DNA of 64,000 bases from Hippopus hippopus (GCA_946811185.2 OX328103.1:4964132-5028131); one strand, 5' to 3'. Shown: positions 41,440 to 52,794, counted from the stretch's first letter. Made by a program: numbers and translations. Notes: generated by a model not told the origin, from the sequence alone.

Positions 41440-41800
41440 CAAAATTCCACACTGGATCCAATTGAAAACATTTCGACTAAATGTGATTCAGCTTATCTCA
41501 AAAGTTAATTTCTGTATCTGAAAAGGTTACCAGCATTTTCTTCTTTTTCAACAATATTTTCAAAAGCTTTCTTCTTCGATTAGGATTATTTATTACCGAC
41601 ATGACTTAACTTAGTCTAACTTACTAGGCTAGTTAAGCTCAAAAGTTAATTTCTGTATTTGAAATGTTTTGAAAAGATTGTTACAAAAGGAGAAAAAGCT
41701 GGATACAAGCGTTTTCTTCTTTTCCCACATTGTTTTCAAAAGCTCTCTTCTTCACGAGGAATAGTTTGTTAAAGACATGAGTTATCTAAGTCTAATTTGA
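41440..41800. repeat. Two further family A fragments and a short duplication
   Basis: GGTTACCAGCATTTTCTTCT (about 41,525) and GAGAAAAAGCTGGATACAAG (about 41,690). The phrase CTCAAAAGTTAATTTCTGTA occurs before each. Confidence 0.55.
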
Positions 41801-42499
41801 ACAGAACAGAACAGAATCTTACTGTTGCAAGTGACGATGATTTTTGCAAATATATATTTAGAAAATGCAGTCTTGAAAAGGTTAACATCGAGAATCTATT
41901 TAGTGCGTAAATGATGTTTTACAAATTTCCTCAGTTCTTAAAGAGTACCCCTCCACCAACAAGAAATAAAATAAGAATGAAATTTTCAGTCCATAAACGA
42001 GAAAACCAATAAAAAAATTTATGGTCAGACAATAATTTCGTGGCGGACAGTGTGAGAACAAGACAGGTTCGCTTTAGTATAGTCCAATTTTGATTCACAC
42101 AGGCCGCAATGGTCACATAATATAACTGTAACAGCAATCTCGGAGCGTTTGGCAGGTACATATAAACTCAAAACGAGAAAAGGACACATAAATAAATTTT
42201 GAAACTTATTTTAGTTAGAAAATTTCAAGTTAGTGGTTTAAAACAACTTACTAGGCTATCTAAGCATTATCCTGTCCTGCTTGTTAATGAACATGGCCAC
42301 TAAAAAGTATTTCATTAAGAGCGCGAACTCGTTAGATACACATACATGACATTACTTATGTACAATGGATGTTAATCATTTTGGTCAACGGCCTGTCAGG
42401 GGAAAAGGTAAAACAGTTATTTACCTTCCTTCGAGTGACACATTAAAAGAAAGTGGTATTCATCCGCCACACGATTCAGTCCGATCCGGATAATTAGTC

Positions 42500-42692
42500 T
42501 CTCTCTCACTCTCTTTCACTCACTCTCCCTCAGTTATTCTCTCTCTCTCTCTCTCTCTCCCCTCTCTCTCTCGTTCTCTCTTCTGTCTGATTCTCCCTCG
42601 TCTCTCGCTCTGTTTCTCTCTGTCTCTCAGTCCTTGTCTATCTGTCTGTCTATTTGCCTGCCTGCATATCTGTCTGTCTGTCTGATTCTCAA

Positions 42693-42742
<50 letters not shown>

Positions 42743-42745
42743 ATA
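42500..42745 (+). repeat. (CT)n and (CTGT)n microsatellite
   Basis: Long CTCTCTCTCT and CTGTCTGTCTGT runs. A 79-codon minus-strand ORF across it is low-complexity only. Confidence 0.95.
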
Positions 42746-42924
42746 TACCCAATTCTCATAAACTAATTTAGTACCTACTTATTTTTTGTAGTTATGTTGC
42801 CAAGACGTTTGGCACATTACCCTCTTCCGGTCAAAAAAGTTTAGACAACATTAAATGTGACACGAATAACGTGATTTGTCTTTGAAAGGATTGAAAATAT
42901 ATTTTAAAAAGGAGAAAATTCGGG

Positions 42925-43100
42925 GTTCCAGGAGCAGCACCGGGTGACTGGGAAAGCCGTCAATTACTTGGAAAGGGTGTTGTGCGTGTTAACCAACTGG
43001 TTGAAAAAAAAAAAAACTTAGGGAGTGCATGGATAGCTGCACTGGCTGTCGTGGCATAGATGAAAAGCTCGAAAGATAACCGCGTAAAACACCAATATAA
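42925..43100 (+). repeat. SINE body fragment
   Basis: GGGTGACTGGGAAAGCCGTC, GGATAGCTGCACTGGCTGTC and GATAACCGCGTAAAACACCA match SINE bodies elsewhere in the window. The tRNA head is lost. Confidence 0.5.
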
Positions 43101-43120
43101 ACAAGAAAAAAAATGTATAT

Positions 43121-43384
43121 GAGCCTTGTTCTGGCAAAAGGGTCTTTAATGCATCTCCGTGATGCATTATACCAAGCAAGTATTGATATTCATGATGACA
43201 CCATAAAATCCATTTAATCTAACGATCGAATAGACCTGGAGGTAGTATGGTACTTTGACATGCAGAAAATATACCAGTAGCAAAAAGTGTCGACCCAGGT
43301 CAGCCTGCGCGTACTGCGCAGGCTGACCTGGGTCGATACTTTTCGCAGGTGCATTAAGCCCCCTTTTCACAGATCATGGCTCAT
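43121..43384. mobile_element. MITE family C, full copy
   Basis: GAGCCTTGTTCTGGCAAAAG, hairpin AGGTCAGCCTGCGCGTACTG with complement, CCCCTTTTCACAGATCATGG. Confidence 0.78.
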
Positions 43385-43416
43385 AATATATAATGTTAGG
43401 AAGGGCCGATTTATTT

Positions 43417-43678
43417 GAGCCATGCTCTGGCAAAAGGGGGCTTAATGCATCTCCGTGATGCATGATACCAAGCAAGCGATCACAGAATTATTGATCCAAA
43501 TTAGCTACATTTTTCAACAACCGACATAATCACGAGGTACACTGGTCCTTGGACATACAGAAAATTGATCACTAGCGAAAAGATTCGGCTCAGGTCAGCC
43601 TGCGCGGACTGCGCAGCTGACCTGGGTCGATACTTTTTCGCAGATGCATTAAGCCCCCTTTTCACAGAGCATGACTCA
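43417..43678. mobile_element. MITE family C, second copy in the same orientation
   Basis: GAGCCATGCTCTGGCAAAAG, GGTCAGCCTGCGCGGACTGC with complement, CCTTTTCACAGAGCATGACT. Only 32 bp separate it from the previous copy. Confidence 0.78.
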
Positions 43679-43709
43679 TTTTCTTATTCTTCCATTTGTC
43701 ATTTGTATT

Positions 43710-43940
43710 TTAACCCTACGCCAAACAAGACCGCGTGTTAACGATCCTGTGACAGAAGCAGTTTTTAAAGATTGTGGGAAAAAAGAGAAAAAATGCTGGT
43801 AAAAAGCATTTTCCCCCTTTTCCCACAATGTTTTTTACTTTCAGACAACTCCCTTATCGAAGCCATGTTTAGATTTTCGCCTGCAAATGTTTTCAATTTG
43901 GATAAGTATGAAACATTGCTGTCTGGTAAAGAGTTTGGGA
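43710..43940. mobile_element. MITE family A, full copy
   Basis: TTAACCCTACGCCAAACAAG, AAAATGCTGGTAAAAAGCAT stem, TTGCTGTCTGGTAAAGAGTT. A poly-G tract follows at 43,957-43,970. Confidence 0.68.
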
Positions 43941-44055
43941 TTGTATTTTTGACTTGGGGGGGGGGGGGGAAAGGTCGGGAGGTCACTAACATTAGCAAAT
44001 CTGTGCGGTTTTAACCAACCCCCACACCGACATTTTGAAGACGTGCCCCATCAAA

Positions 44056-44585
44056 TTGTATAACTGATAAATAGAGGATAATCAACTGGTTTTGTGAGAT
44101 ATTAAGGATAGGGCACTTTAATGGGATTCGTGTAACATCGCCTTTTATCGTACGGATTTGGCTTAGACTTGGGGAAACCCGTAATCGATACGGGGAACCA
44201 GCATCGATTATGGATTACCCGAGTCTTAGCCGAATCCGTACATTTTTCATCGATGAAAGGCGATGTTACAGGAATTCGCATTAAGGTGCCCTATCCTTAA
44301 AAACCTGTCACTAGAATGGTGTGTGATACAGTTGAAAAAACGAGTCCGAAGGACGAGTTTTTTAACCGCGCTAAACCCCATTGGATTGGCAGATTTTAAA
44401 TATCACACACAATCAGTTGATTATCCTATTTATTATATTCCTAATTCACCCTTTTTTATTCTAATAATTATCAAGAATGGTACAATATGAACTATATAGG
44501 AAAAAAGTACATGTAGTTCTGGCAAACATTCTAAAACTATAACGTCACTAGTGATGATACCATAATTATCATCACTAGTGGAGTT
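44056..44585. mobile_element. MITE family F, interrupted by family G
   Basis: GGATAATCAACTGGTTTTGT on the left and its inverse AATCAGTTGATTATCC on the right. The inner stem is AACGAGTCCGAAGGACGAGT. The outer part continues to CACTAGTGATGAT-type sequence at about 44,548-44,580. The left arm is broken by the G element at 44,106-44,296. Confidence 0.72.
44106..44296. mobile_element. MITE family G, inserted at TTAA inside family F
   Basis: About 46 bp inverted ends starting GGATAGGGCAC and including TGTAACATCGCCTTT. TTAA lies immediately outside at 44,102-44,105 and 44,297-44,300. The uninterrupted F copy at about 56,710 (GATATTAAAAATCTGTCAC) shows the empty site. Confidence 0.88.
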
Positions 44586-44689
44586 AATCACTATGAAATC
44601 CCAGTAATTCACTGACAGGAATATAATAAAAAAAGGAAAAAGGGGCGGAATTAAAAAAAAATTGTTGAGGGGTGGGGGAGGTGTCATAA

Positions 44690-44900
44690 CTCTTTACAAC
44701 AGAGAAACATTCTACACTTAACCAAATAGAAAGTATCTGTCGACGACACAGTAAATGTAGCTCAAATGATAATTACAGTCTTTGATGGGATAGAAAAATT
44801 TGGCAACCAGCATTTTCTCCTTCTCCCACAATATTTTCAAAAGCTTTTCTTTTTGAGTATCAATAAAACTCGGATTTTTGTGGTAAAGGGTCAAATGACT
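44690..44900. repeat. MITE family A, diverged
   Basis: CTTAACCAAATAGAAAGTAT, GTCGACGACACAGTAAATGT, ACCAGCATTTTCTCCTTCTC and TTTGTGGTAAAGGGTCAA. The left stem arm is deleted. Confidence 0.6.
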
Positions 44901-44914
44901 AAAAAACATAGTGA

Positions 44915-45185
44915 CGAAAGGATAAGCTGGTTATTACAAGCAATTGTCTCTTTTTCCAGAATGTTTTCAAAAGCAGTCGACTGAATAGACATAAAAAGTT
45001 GATGTTGGTTGAAATTTGTCCAAAAACTATGAGCCATAAGGTAGACTGGTCCTTGAACAAGCAGAAAATTGTCCCATAGCAAATAGTTTGATCTAGGTCA
45101 GCTTGCGCAAACTAAGAAGACTGACCTGGGTCGAAACTTTTTGCAGATACATCAAACGTTATTTTTACAGAACATAGCTTTCATG
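44915..45185. repeat. MITE A stem fragment followed by partial MITE C
   Basis: AAGCTGGTTATTACAAGCAA, then GAGCCATAAGGTAGACTGGT, AGGTCAGCTTGCGCAAACTA and TTTTTGCAGATACATCAAAC. Confidence 0.5.
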
Positions 45186-45780
45186 TAAGACATACTTGTT
45201 ACTTGTTACTTATTAACACAGCATAACTTCAATTTCGCTAGAAGGGGATTCCCCGTGGCCCAGGGAAAGGGCCGTTATTGGCTGCGATCCCCACTAGCGT
45301 TGCTGGGTTTCCGTTGTGCAGCCCTTGGGCATGTCACTGCAAACCCCTAGTTTGGTACCTCTGAAAACCTGGGTCCATATTCACCGATCATTTTTAAGAA
45401 TATTCTTAGCCTTATTGTAAAACATTTGAAAGTAAGACAATTTCTAAATAGCCAACTTTCACGGACATACCTTATCTGCCTTCTCGCATATCGACCGGAA
45501 GATAACAATCATCGATTTGTCTGCGCATGCCATAAAAATACAGTGCCGCCGCTCATGCGGCGCCACATTGACGATTACGCAACTTTTGAAGAAATTGGTA
45601 AAGAAGAAATCGCTTGTATTACTCCTATTTACCCTACAGTAGTGATAGTTGGTTTTTATTTTCCTTAAAACATGGATAAGGTTGAACTAAATAACCTTGT
45701 CCTCGAACGAGGTCACCCTCAAGTGACGTACTTATGTTGGTTCACAAGCCTATTAATCGAGTTCTTCATTTTCGCACTTC
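45186..45780. other. Non-coding; family E half-copy, otherwise unrecognised
   Basis: A family E-like piece (ATTCTTAGCCTTATTGTAAA) is at about 45,405-45,455. The 80-codon frame at 45,426-45,668 starts within it and is not supported as a gene. Confidence 0.4.
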
Positions 45781-45784
45781 AAAG

Positions 45785-46400
45785 GGGCACATAGCGCCTG
45801 TCAGAAACTCTCTTCCAATCTAGTTTGGCAAAGGTCCGACCTTTAGGACCTTCTGAGTCTAATGCATCGAAGTATGACTATATTTGACAGCCTCGAAGAC
45901 ATTCGGAATCTCGGTGCCAATCGAGTTAAACCTAGTTTCGACCTTTTGGTACCCACAAGAGTCTAATGCATCAGTCTTCGACTATCTCTGACACAGTCAC
46001 AGACTATCAGAAACCCCAGATCCAATCGAGTTTAGCACAGTGTTGACCTTTTGAGACCTTCAAGAGTTTAATGCATCACTGTACAAATGTCTTTGACATC
46101 CTCGCATACTTTCAGGAACCCCGGTTCAAATCGAATTCAGCATAATGACAACTTAACTGGGCCCTACTGAGTCTAATGTACGGGTCTGTGACTAATCTGA
46201 CTTTCTCAGAAACTTTCAGAAACCCTGGTTGAAATCGAGTTAAGAACAGTTTCGACCTTTCGGAATCCTCAAAAGTGTAATGCACTGGTCTGGGACAGTC
46301 TCTGGCACACTCTCAGACTTTAAAGGAACCCAAGTTCTAGTTCATTTAAACATAGCTTTGATCTTTTGGGACCCTTCCAAGCATTAGTTAACAACTGTCG
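45785..46400 (+). repeat. Diverged 105 bp minisatellite, about six units
   Basis: GAGTCTAATGCATC recurs at about 45,858, 45,962, 46,067, 46,172 and 46,276 (spacing 104-105). Each is preceded by TTTCGACCTTTTGGGACC and followed by CAGAAACCCC-GTTC-AATCGAG. Confidence 0.85.
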
Positions 46401-47254
46401 ACACTTTCGCAAGCACTGACAACCTAAAGTGTACCAGACAACAGACCATTTGCCAAATACCGATACCGACGCGTCAACAAGAGTTACTTCCCTTGCGGAT
46501 ACTCTCCACCGGACAAGCTAATCCAATCTTGAATATACCCGAATAGTTATAGGGTCACATTTTTTAAATTTGATTCACCCTAAACGCGATAAATAAGAAA
46601 AATCAAAGTGCTGTCAGCACTGTAATTGGTCGACACTGAATAACTACAATGGTTTGAAATCACAAATCAAATGGAAGGTGTCTGAACTATGTATGGGATA
46701 GAAATCTTATACCTTGTAACAGAGCCTCGTAGGAACCCCCTTTTTTAACTGTCCTTTACAAATTAGTAGTTTAATGGAATGCTACAGATATATGTTTGCC
46801 GGTTGACAGCAATAGAACATTAAATATATGTGACAATTCTGATCAGTAGTACCCATCATCAAGCTTTAGATATCACTCATCCTGAATAACAGTACCTATC
46901 AACCTTTTAAATAAGTTTAACAATATACAAATATTCTTTTCTGTAACTTTTGCAACTTTGATAACTGTACGGTAATATATTGTCAGATATTATCAATAAT
47001 ATCCATACTTTAAAATGGTATGAGTAAGTCGTATAAAATATGCCTGTATAATAACACAAATTGTTTACTTTTTGCTGCAAGTAGGCCATGTACTTTTTCT
47101 ATTTTTAAGAAGTCATCGTATTTATTTGGACAAATCGTCCTACCTAATTTTTTTGACTGGCTAAATCGATCTGGGCAAAATCGTTCTGTCCAAAACATTG
47201 GCTGGCCAATTTCTTCCACATTTGTTTCAAAGAATGTAATATCTTCCCAACCCT
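46401..47254. other. Non-coding, no feature recognised
   Basis: AT-rich sequence; short ORFs only. Confidence 0.45.
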
Positions 47255-47515
47255 CACCACTTTTCCAAACGATACAATTTTAGACTTGTCCAAATTGAAA
47301 GCATTTGCACATACGAATCAAATGTAGACCAAATGTAGACCAATTGATGATCTGAATCGTCGAAAGAAAGAAAAAAAAAAAAAGAAAAAAAAGAAACTCG
47401 TGGGAAAAGCAGAAAACAATGGTTATCTGCATCTTTTTTTTTTTTTTTTCTACAATGTTTTTAACAGCCATATTCCTCTATTCATCAAAAACGGGATATT
47501 TTTGTTAAGAGTTAA
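47255..47515. repeat. MITE family A with expanded A and T tracts
   Basis: CTTTTCCAAACGATACAATT, AAAGCATTTGCACATACGAA, homopolymer-swollen stem, TTTTTGTTAAGAGTTAAAG. Confidence 0.6.
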
Positions 47516-49006
47516 AGCACCCAGTTATGGCCTTTTACAGTCAGAAAAAACAATATCCAAACATTGCAATTTCATGGTCGTTTTTTTATATATCCTACAT
47601 AAACAGACAATTAAGATCTTAGATATATAAATACGTTTATTGATCTGCATTGCATTCAAAGGACAGTCTGATCTTGATCTTTCATTGTCTTCAAAAGCGA
47701 CTTTACTTGTCCTTTGTCAACACAGGTCATTGTATTTGAGTCATTCTAATGAGCAAGAGCATCACTACAGTGAACCTTGGGCTCTTAATCTGAAATATGA
47801 AGGATGAGAATCAACTAATATGGAGTAGCTAATGAGATAAACTTCTGAGTTTTACACTTAAAGCCCTGAGCTAATGAAATAGATATGTGAAACGTGGAAA
47901 AGCAGCCTAACTATTACAGGACCACTGCTATTTTGTAGTAACATTTACATGACAAATTCTGTTTACATTTATTTATAAGGCCTATTGCATAAGATACATG
48001 AATTACAGTCCACGCAGGCTAACCTGTGCCAAAACTTTTCACTATTGGTCAATTTTCTGTTTGTTCAAGGACATAATACAGTACTATAGTACATAACAGA
48101 TCAATAAGAAGACACCTTGCGGTGTTTGGAAAAAAATCATGTCATTTAACAAAAAGAGAAATGCTGGTAACCAGTCCACAATTTTTGATAGCATTTAAAG
48201 AGGAGATCTCATCTTGGAAGCAACATCGTATATGTGGTCTCCAAATAATGTGGTCTCCAATTGTGATTTTTGACTTGGCTCCTATCCACTCGTTCAATCG
48301 AGGATACGGCATTATAGTTGTCACGTGACTGTGTACGACCTTCACTTCACCTTGCATATTCATGTAGCTGGCAAGAAAGTGGAGCCGAGATACACTACAC
48401 TGGTCAACTGTCACAACAATCTATGTCACAAAAACCCAACAGCAACTTACTCGAGGATGTCGGTTTTTTGTATCGAGAGTGCAGTGGATTGATTTTAAAG
48501 ACAGTAGAAATGTGAGTTTCAAATGTGCACACTAATATTTAGCGTTTTGGGATTGACGTAAGACAGGGAAAAGACATCATCCTACAGATAGACGAGTGCA
48601 CCATTTCCCGTGTTGAAACAACAAGTAGTCTAGCTTTCTAATTTTAGATAGGGGGCTATGTAAATGACTCTAATGATATACTTCCCCATTGTTTACAATT
48701 TTGACCTGACGCAATTTTCTCCCGACCAAGATTCATTTCAAATAACAAATCTGAAACTTCTTTTCATTCTTTGCAGCCATAGATATTGCTAATTTATTGA
48801 TTTAAACACATTTCAACATTCTGCTAAAATGAGTAGATGGGGAACTTTAACAATTATCATCACCCTTGTGGTATTTTGCAACAAATAAATGAACAGCATC
48901 CAAGAATGCAAACGAAACGCACACAGATGAAACCTATGTTGCATGCCTAGTACAAACGTGTGAAAAAAAGTGTAGAAATTGGCAACATGAACATGACACA
49001 TTAGAT
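47516..49006. other. Non-coding, 3' flank of the TLR gene
   Basis: Small B-like (GGACAGTCTGATCTTGATCT, about 47,660), C-like (CCACGCAGGCTAACCTG, about 48,010) and A-like (AATGCTGGTAACCAGT, about 48,160) fragments. No gene is recognised. Confidence 0.4.
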
Positions 49007-51265
49007 TCAAACATTCATCTGGGCACTTGCAAGTTCAACAATAGATTTTGATAAGGTATCCCAGGTAGGTAACACGTCGTGCTGTCCCTCTTCGTTGGTG
49101 AAGCATTTGAATCGGGTATAACGATTGAATATTTGTTTCAATACCGGCGACATTCCTTTTTCGTCTATCTTTTCCGTCAGAATAAGTACTATTGGTTTAT
49201 GTTGTGTTTGAGCTTCCTTAGCCTCCATATCACACCAAGGACTTTTAACGTAATTGTTAGAGATAACAAGCACAACTACTGCCGACTGCTTTATGCTTCT
49301 CATAACCTCCTCAACAATCATGCGACCTGGGCGGAAATGTTTGTCGCCGAAACACATGTAATCACGATTAGACTTTGTTATCTCTTTTAGACTTTGTGAC
49401 AATGTTGGTAAAATGTAATCTATAACAAGTTCGTCATCCGCACTGCAGTGAGAAATAAACAACAGAAACTGGAGCGGAAATTCGTCCGCTTGTAGACGTC
49501 GCAACAGCTTTCTTACCAGGCGATTACGAATAATGCGTCTTAGTATGAAAAAGATTATCAGCAACAATATCAGAATAGTGACACCTGCAAAAGAAAACGA
49601 TAAGCGAAGCACGTGCTGATGGTAACAATCGTTCGATATTTCTTTCACTTCATCCGTCGTAATGTTATATTCTTTTCCGTTGTAAGTGCACATATATCCC
49701 TTACTCACGTTACTGATAAGCACATCACTGTTGTCTACCATCCAAGTCTGGATGTCTGTATTGTCACACGAACAACTGAAAGAATTCCCAGTGAGATCCA
49801 CTTTTAAGACAGCCTCTGTTGTTCCGGTTTTGTTATTTTCGTCCATATTTCTCTTCAACAAAGTAACGACTTCATTCAAAAGCTCAACGCTATTGATATC
49901 GTGAAAATAAATCCTGTTTCCAATAAGATTTAAATACTCTAAATTAGCACATGAAGTAAGACTAAAAGAAATCATCGTTAATTCATTATGTCCAAGATCA
50001 AGATGTCTCAGCTGTCTACTTTTTGAAAACGTTGCATATGGTATCGCTGTGAGTTGGTTGTTGGACAAATCTAGGTATCTTAAACTAGAGAGGCGTTGGA
50101 AGAAGTCTACAAAGTCGTCGGGAAAGTCACTCTGCATCTTGTACAGGCGGTTTGAGTGCAGATCTAGTTTTCTCATGAAGTTTGCATGGTAGAAGAAGCT
50201 TGGACTTATATATTCCATTATGTTAAATGAAAGGTTAAATTCCTCTATGCCGATTTCTGCGTGTGAAATATATGTAGCATTTATAAATTTGACGCTATTT
50301 TTCGACAGTTCAAGCTTTCTTAATCTAAACTTGTAGGTGGAGAAATCAAAAGTGACACCACGGACGACTACTGGTATATTGTTGACACCGTTCAAAAGTA
50401 TATTTTCGACATTACGAAAGTACTTATACAGAAACACTCGAAGAAACTGTCCCGTAAAGTACATGTTAGAGAAATACGTCTCTTCTTTAAGTCCAGCACG
50501 TATTTGTCTGAAAGTTGTTTCACTGGCATCCAATGTTTTCAATGTTTTACAGACGTGTGTGTTGTACATATCGTAATGACTTACTACGCTGTCAATTACC
50601 GAGCCTCTTATTGACAGATAATTAAACTTAGGCGGACACCGTGTTCCAAGAATGTCCATGTTATTCAAATTCAAACTGGTCAAATGTAGACGGCGTAATT
50701 CTGTTTTGTATGATAACGCTGTGAAGAAATCCGAGGATATCGTTAGTATTCGATCATCGTTGTCAGTGGAAATGCGATCAATGACAAGCTCCTCAACTGT
50801 AGAAAATCTTGACCCATTTAGCAAATCTGTGACATCTGTAAATGACATGTTTTTAATGCCGGAAAAAAGCAATTGTTTTACACCTAACTGAGATTGTTTT
50901 TCAAGAATTCCAAAATTACTCAAGAAAAGATTCGTGTATATTTTCAAAGATGTCAAATAGGGAAGCCGTAATATTGGCATACTGCATCCATAGTACACTG
51001 TATCGAGTAATTCCAGATGTGTCACGCTATTCCAAGTTAGATACCATAAACACCAGTTCCTTAAAATAACATGTTTTGTTCCATGCGGCAGATCTGGCCC
51101 TATTTTCCAGGTACTGTTCATTAAGTCACACTCAGCCGTGCTGCCGTAGCATGAGCATTCATTTGGACAAACACTACATTCGTATGCAGAAAAAGTAAAG
51201 AAAAAAATAGACAGAAACTCAACGCGGAGTACGTTACGCGACATTTTATTGATATACACATCCAT
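49007..51265 (-). CDS. Toll-like receptor (LRR ectodomain, one membrane segment, TIR)
   Basis: 752 codons, single exon, stop included. A second Met at codon 8 is the better signal-peptide start (hydrophobic VEFLSIFFFTFSAYECS). LRRNT-type cysteines follow (CSVCPNECSCYG). Then comes a series of leucine-rich repeats, best in LRKLDLHSNRLYKMQ, LRYLDLSNNQLTAI, LRHLDLGHNELTMI and LEYLNLIGNRI. The LRRCT starts CSCDNTDIQTWM. The transmembrane helix is about residues 552-575, and the TIR domain about 596-745. TIR box 1 reads FLLFISHCSADDELV, where most TLRs have a Tyr in place of the His-Cys. The BB loop keeps Arg-Pro-Gly (HFRPGRMIVEEV) and box 3 is around RFKCF. One LRRCT directly before the membrane marks the single-cysteine-cluster type. 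It senses microbial products and signals through TIR adaptors by family knowledge; the ligand is unknown. Confidence 0.95.
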   Translation of the reverse strand: MDVYINKMSRNVLRVEFLSIFFFTFSAYECSVCPNECSCYGSTAECDLMNSTWKIGPDLPHGTKHVILRNWCLWYLTWNSVTHLELLDTVYYGCSMPILRLPYLTSLKIYTNLFLSNFGILEKQSQLGVKQLLFSGIKNMSFTDVTDLLNGSRFSTVEELVIDRISTDNDDRILTISSDFFTALSYKTELRRLHLTSLNLNNMDILGTRCPPKFNYLSIRGSVIDSVVSHYDMYNTHVCKTLKTLDASETTFRQIRAGLKEETYFSNMYFTGQFLRVFLYKYFRNVENILLNGVNNIPVVVRGVTFDFSTYKFRLRKLELSKNSVKFINATYISHAEIGIEEFNLSFNIMEYISPSFFYHANFMRKLDLHSNRLYKMQSDFPDDFVDFFQRLSSLRYLDLSNNQLTAIPYATFSKSRQLRHLDLGHNELTMISFSLTSCANLEYLNLIGNRIYFHDINSVELLNEVVTLLKRNMDENNKTGTTEAVLKVDLTGNSFSCSCDNTDIQTWMVDNSDVLISNVSKGYMCTYNGKEYNITTDEVKEISNDCYHQHVLRLSFSFAGVTILILLLIIFFILRRIIRNRLVRKLLRRLQADEFPLQFLLFISHCSADDELVIDYILPTLSQSLKEITKSNRDYMCFGDKHFRPGRMIVEEVMRSIKQSAVVVLVISNNYVKSPWCDMEAKEAQTQHKPIVLILTEKIDEKGMSPVLKQIFNRYTRFKCFTNEEGQHDVLPTWDTLSKSIVELASAQMNV

Positions 51266-51394
51266 GTCCGTGTAAGAGATACTGTTAAACTTAGTATCCT
51301 TTCACAGCACGGTTCACGATAAATAACTTCCCCCTACAACCAAAATCAAAGCACTGATGCATTGAAGACAATCGCTTTCCTTTACTTATGATGA

Positions 51395-51675
51395 ATACAT
51401 AACTGGCGTGCAACACGCGAAAAGGAGCATTCCGACATTTGCGTAAAGTGTCGTGTCGGATCAACCTGTGCAGTCCGCGCAGACTAATCCGAAACGACAC
51501 TTTCCATTTTTATGTAATTTTCTGTTTTGGGCAAGTCTACTGTGGCACAAAATCTAATGTAGTCGTAAAGTGCCGTCTCGGATAAGCCTGCGCGGACTGC
51601 GCAGGCTGATCCGAGACGACACTTTACGCAAATGTCCGAATGCCCCTTTTCGCCTGTTGCAAGCCATATGTATCG
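51395..51675. mobile_element. MITE family D, 130 bp upstream of the TLR start
   Basis: TGGCGTGCAACACGCGAAAA left end, two GC-rich hairpins (CCTGTGCAGTCCGCGCAGAC; CCTGCGCGGACTGCGCAGGC), and CGCCTGTTGCAAGCCATATG right end. Confidence 0.75.
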
Positions 51676-52240
51676 TGATCATAGAGTGTTCTTTACTAGA
51701 TATCAAAAACAGACAGTTTGGAACGGTTGTAAATACTTAAATGCTGTCACACCATGACCTGTGATAACTAGAACTGTCCCAAAACTGACGAAATCCAAAC
51801 CGAGTACCTTATCACTGACATAGTGGCAATTTTTGAAAGAATATTCAAAGCGCTGACAACCCGGCAATAACCGACCAATAATAACGAACGTTGCAGATGT
51901 ACTAGTTCCCACGGTAACATGACTTCCTTTAAAATTTCAGCCAAAAAGTGTCTAAGTGGATACAACTTTATGGTTGAACAAAATGATACATTTAATCAAA
52001 TGCTTGTTTATAACGAGAGGTAGTATATGTTTAGATATATATGAAGCCCTTACTGTAACAGTTTTCTTTGGTATTAAAAAAAAGGGGGGCAGAAAGCCCA
52101 ATAACATGATATTTAACTATTTCTGTGATAAATTTACACGAGCTTTCCGAACAAGACTCGTGTTCTCCATAACTTTAATGCAAATTTCAGGGCGATAGTA
52201 AAAACCCAAATATTGTGATTTCAAAGTATTTAAATTGCCT
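51676..52240. other. Non-coding, no feature recognised
   Basis: Short frames only. A faint B1-like right arm is near 52,190-52,240 (GATAGTAAAAACCCAAATAT). Confidence 0.4.
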
Positions 52241-52350
52241 TAATAAGACTTAGCATATGGGACAGTAAAGATCATAGATGAGACTAATTGTCATATGTCT
52301 GTGCAGTTCGATCTTGATCTACACTGCCTTAAAAAAAGCCGTATTTGAGA
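52190..52350. repeat. MITE family B1, partial
   Basis: GACAGTAAAGATCATAGATG, GTGCAGTTCGATCTTGATCT and ACACTGCCTTAAAAAA. Confidence 0.5.
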
Positions 52351-52449
52351 CCAGCAGCTATCATATCTATCGTGTCAATTAAGCGAAAATAGACGTTTGA
52401 CTATGAATATGTACATGTAGATGTAGATCTAGCATATTTCATGTAACGA

Positions 52450-52790
52450 TTAGATTAACAGACAACAGTAAAAGCTCAATGGCCGCCTAAGTAGCTAAGG
52501 CGATTGTAAAATACAGTAAAATGTAAATAATTAATACAATTCAAAGATATGCATGGAAATTCTTGTGAAGGTGACAATGTGTTATAGCACGGTCAGTTCA
52601 TGTGTTAGTTGCTAGCAGAAAAGTGATTTTCAAAAAAAGGTCAAAAGATGCCAGATTGCTTTATCTTTTGTTTACTTCTTACCTGATTTTAAAATCCATT
52701 TGTTTGATAAAGAGAGATAAGTGGTGTTGATCACTACCACATAGGCATACAACATGTCAACATTGAGAATCTTTACCCTTAACGCACCGT
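52450..52790. repeat. Family H, degraded
   Basis: GAAGGTGACAATGTGTTATA, GCACGGTCAG, GTGTTAGTTGCTAGCAGAAA and CTTTTGTTTACTTCTTACC match family H interiors. Confidence 0.5.
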
Positions 52791-52794
52791 GCAC

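Noticed and set aside
42520..42759. Minus-strand ORF rich in RQTD and ER repeats
   Set aside because: Pure translation of (CTGT)n and (CT)n microsatellites.
43957..43970. Poly-G tract as regulatory quadruplex
   Set aside because: Single homopolymer run beside a MITE; no supporting context.
45426..45668. 80-codon ORF with a plausible-looking middle
   Set aside because: Starts in a family E fragment; no homology recognised and no splice signals I would trust.
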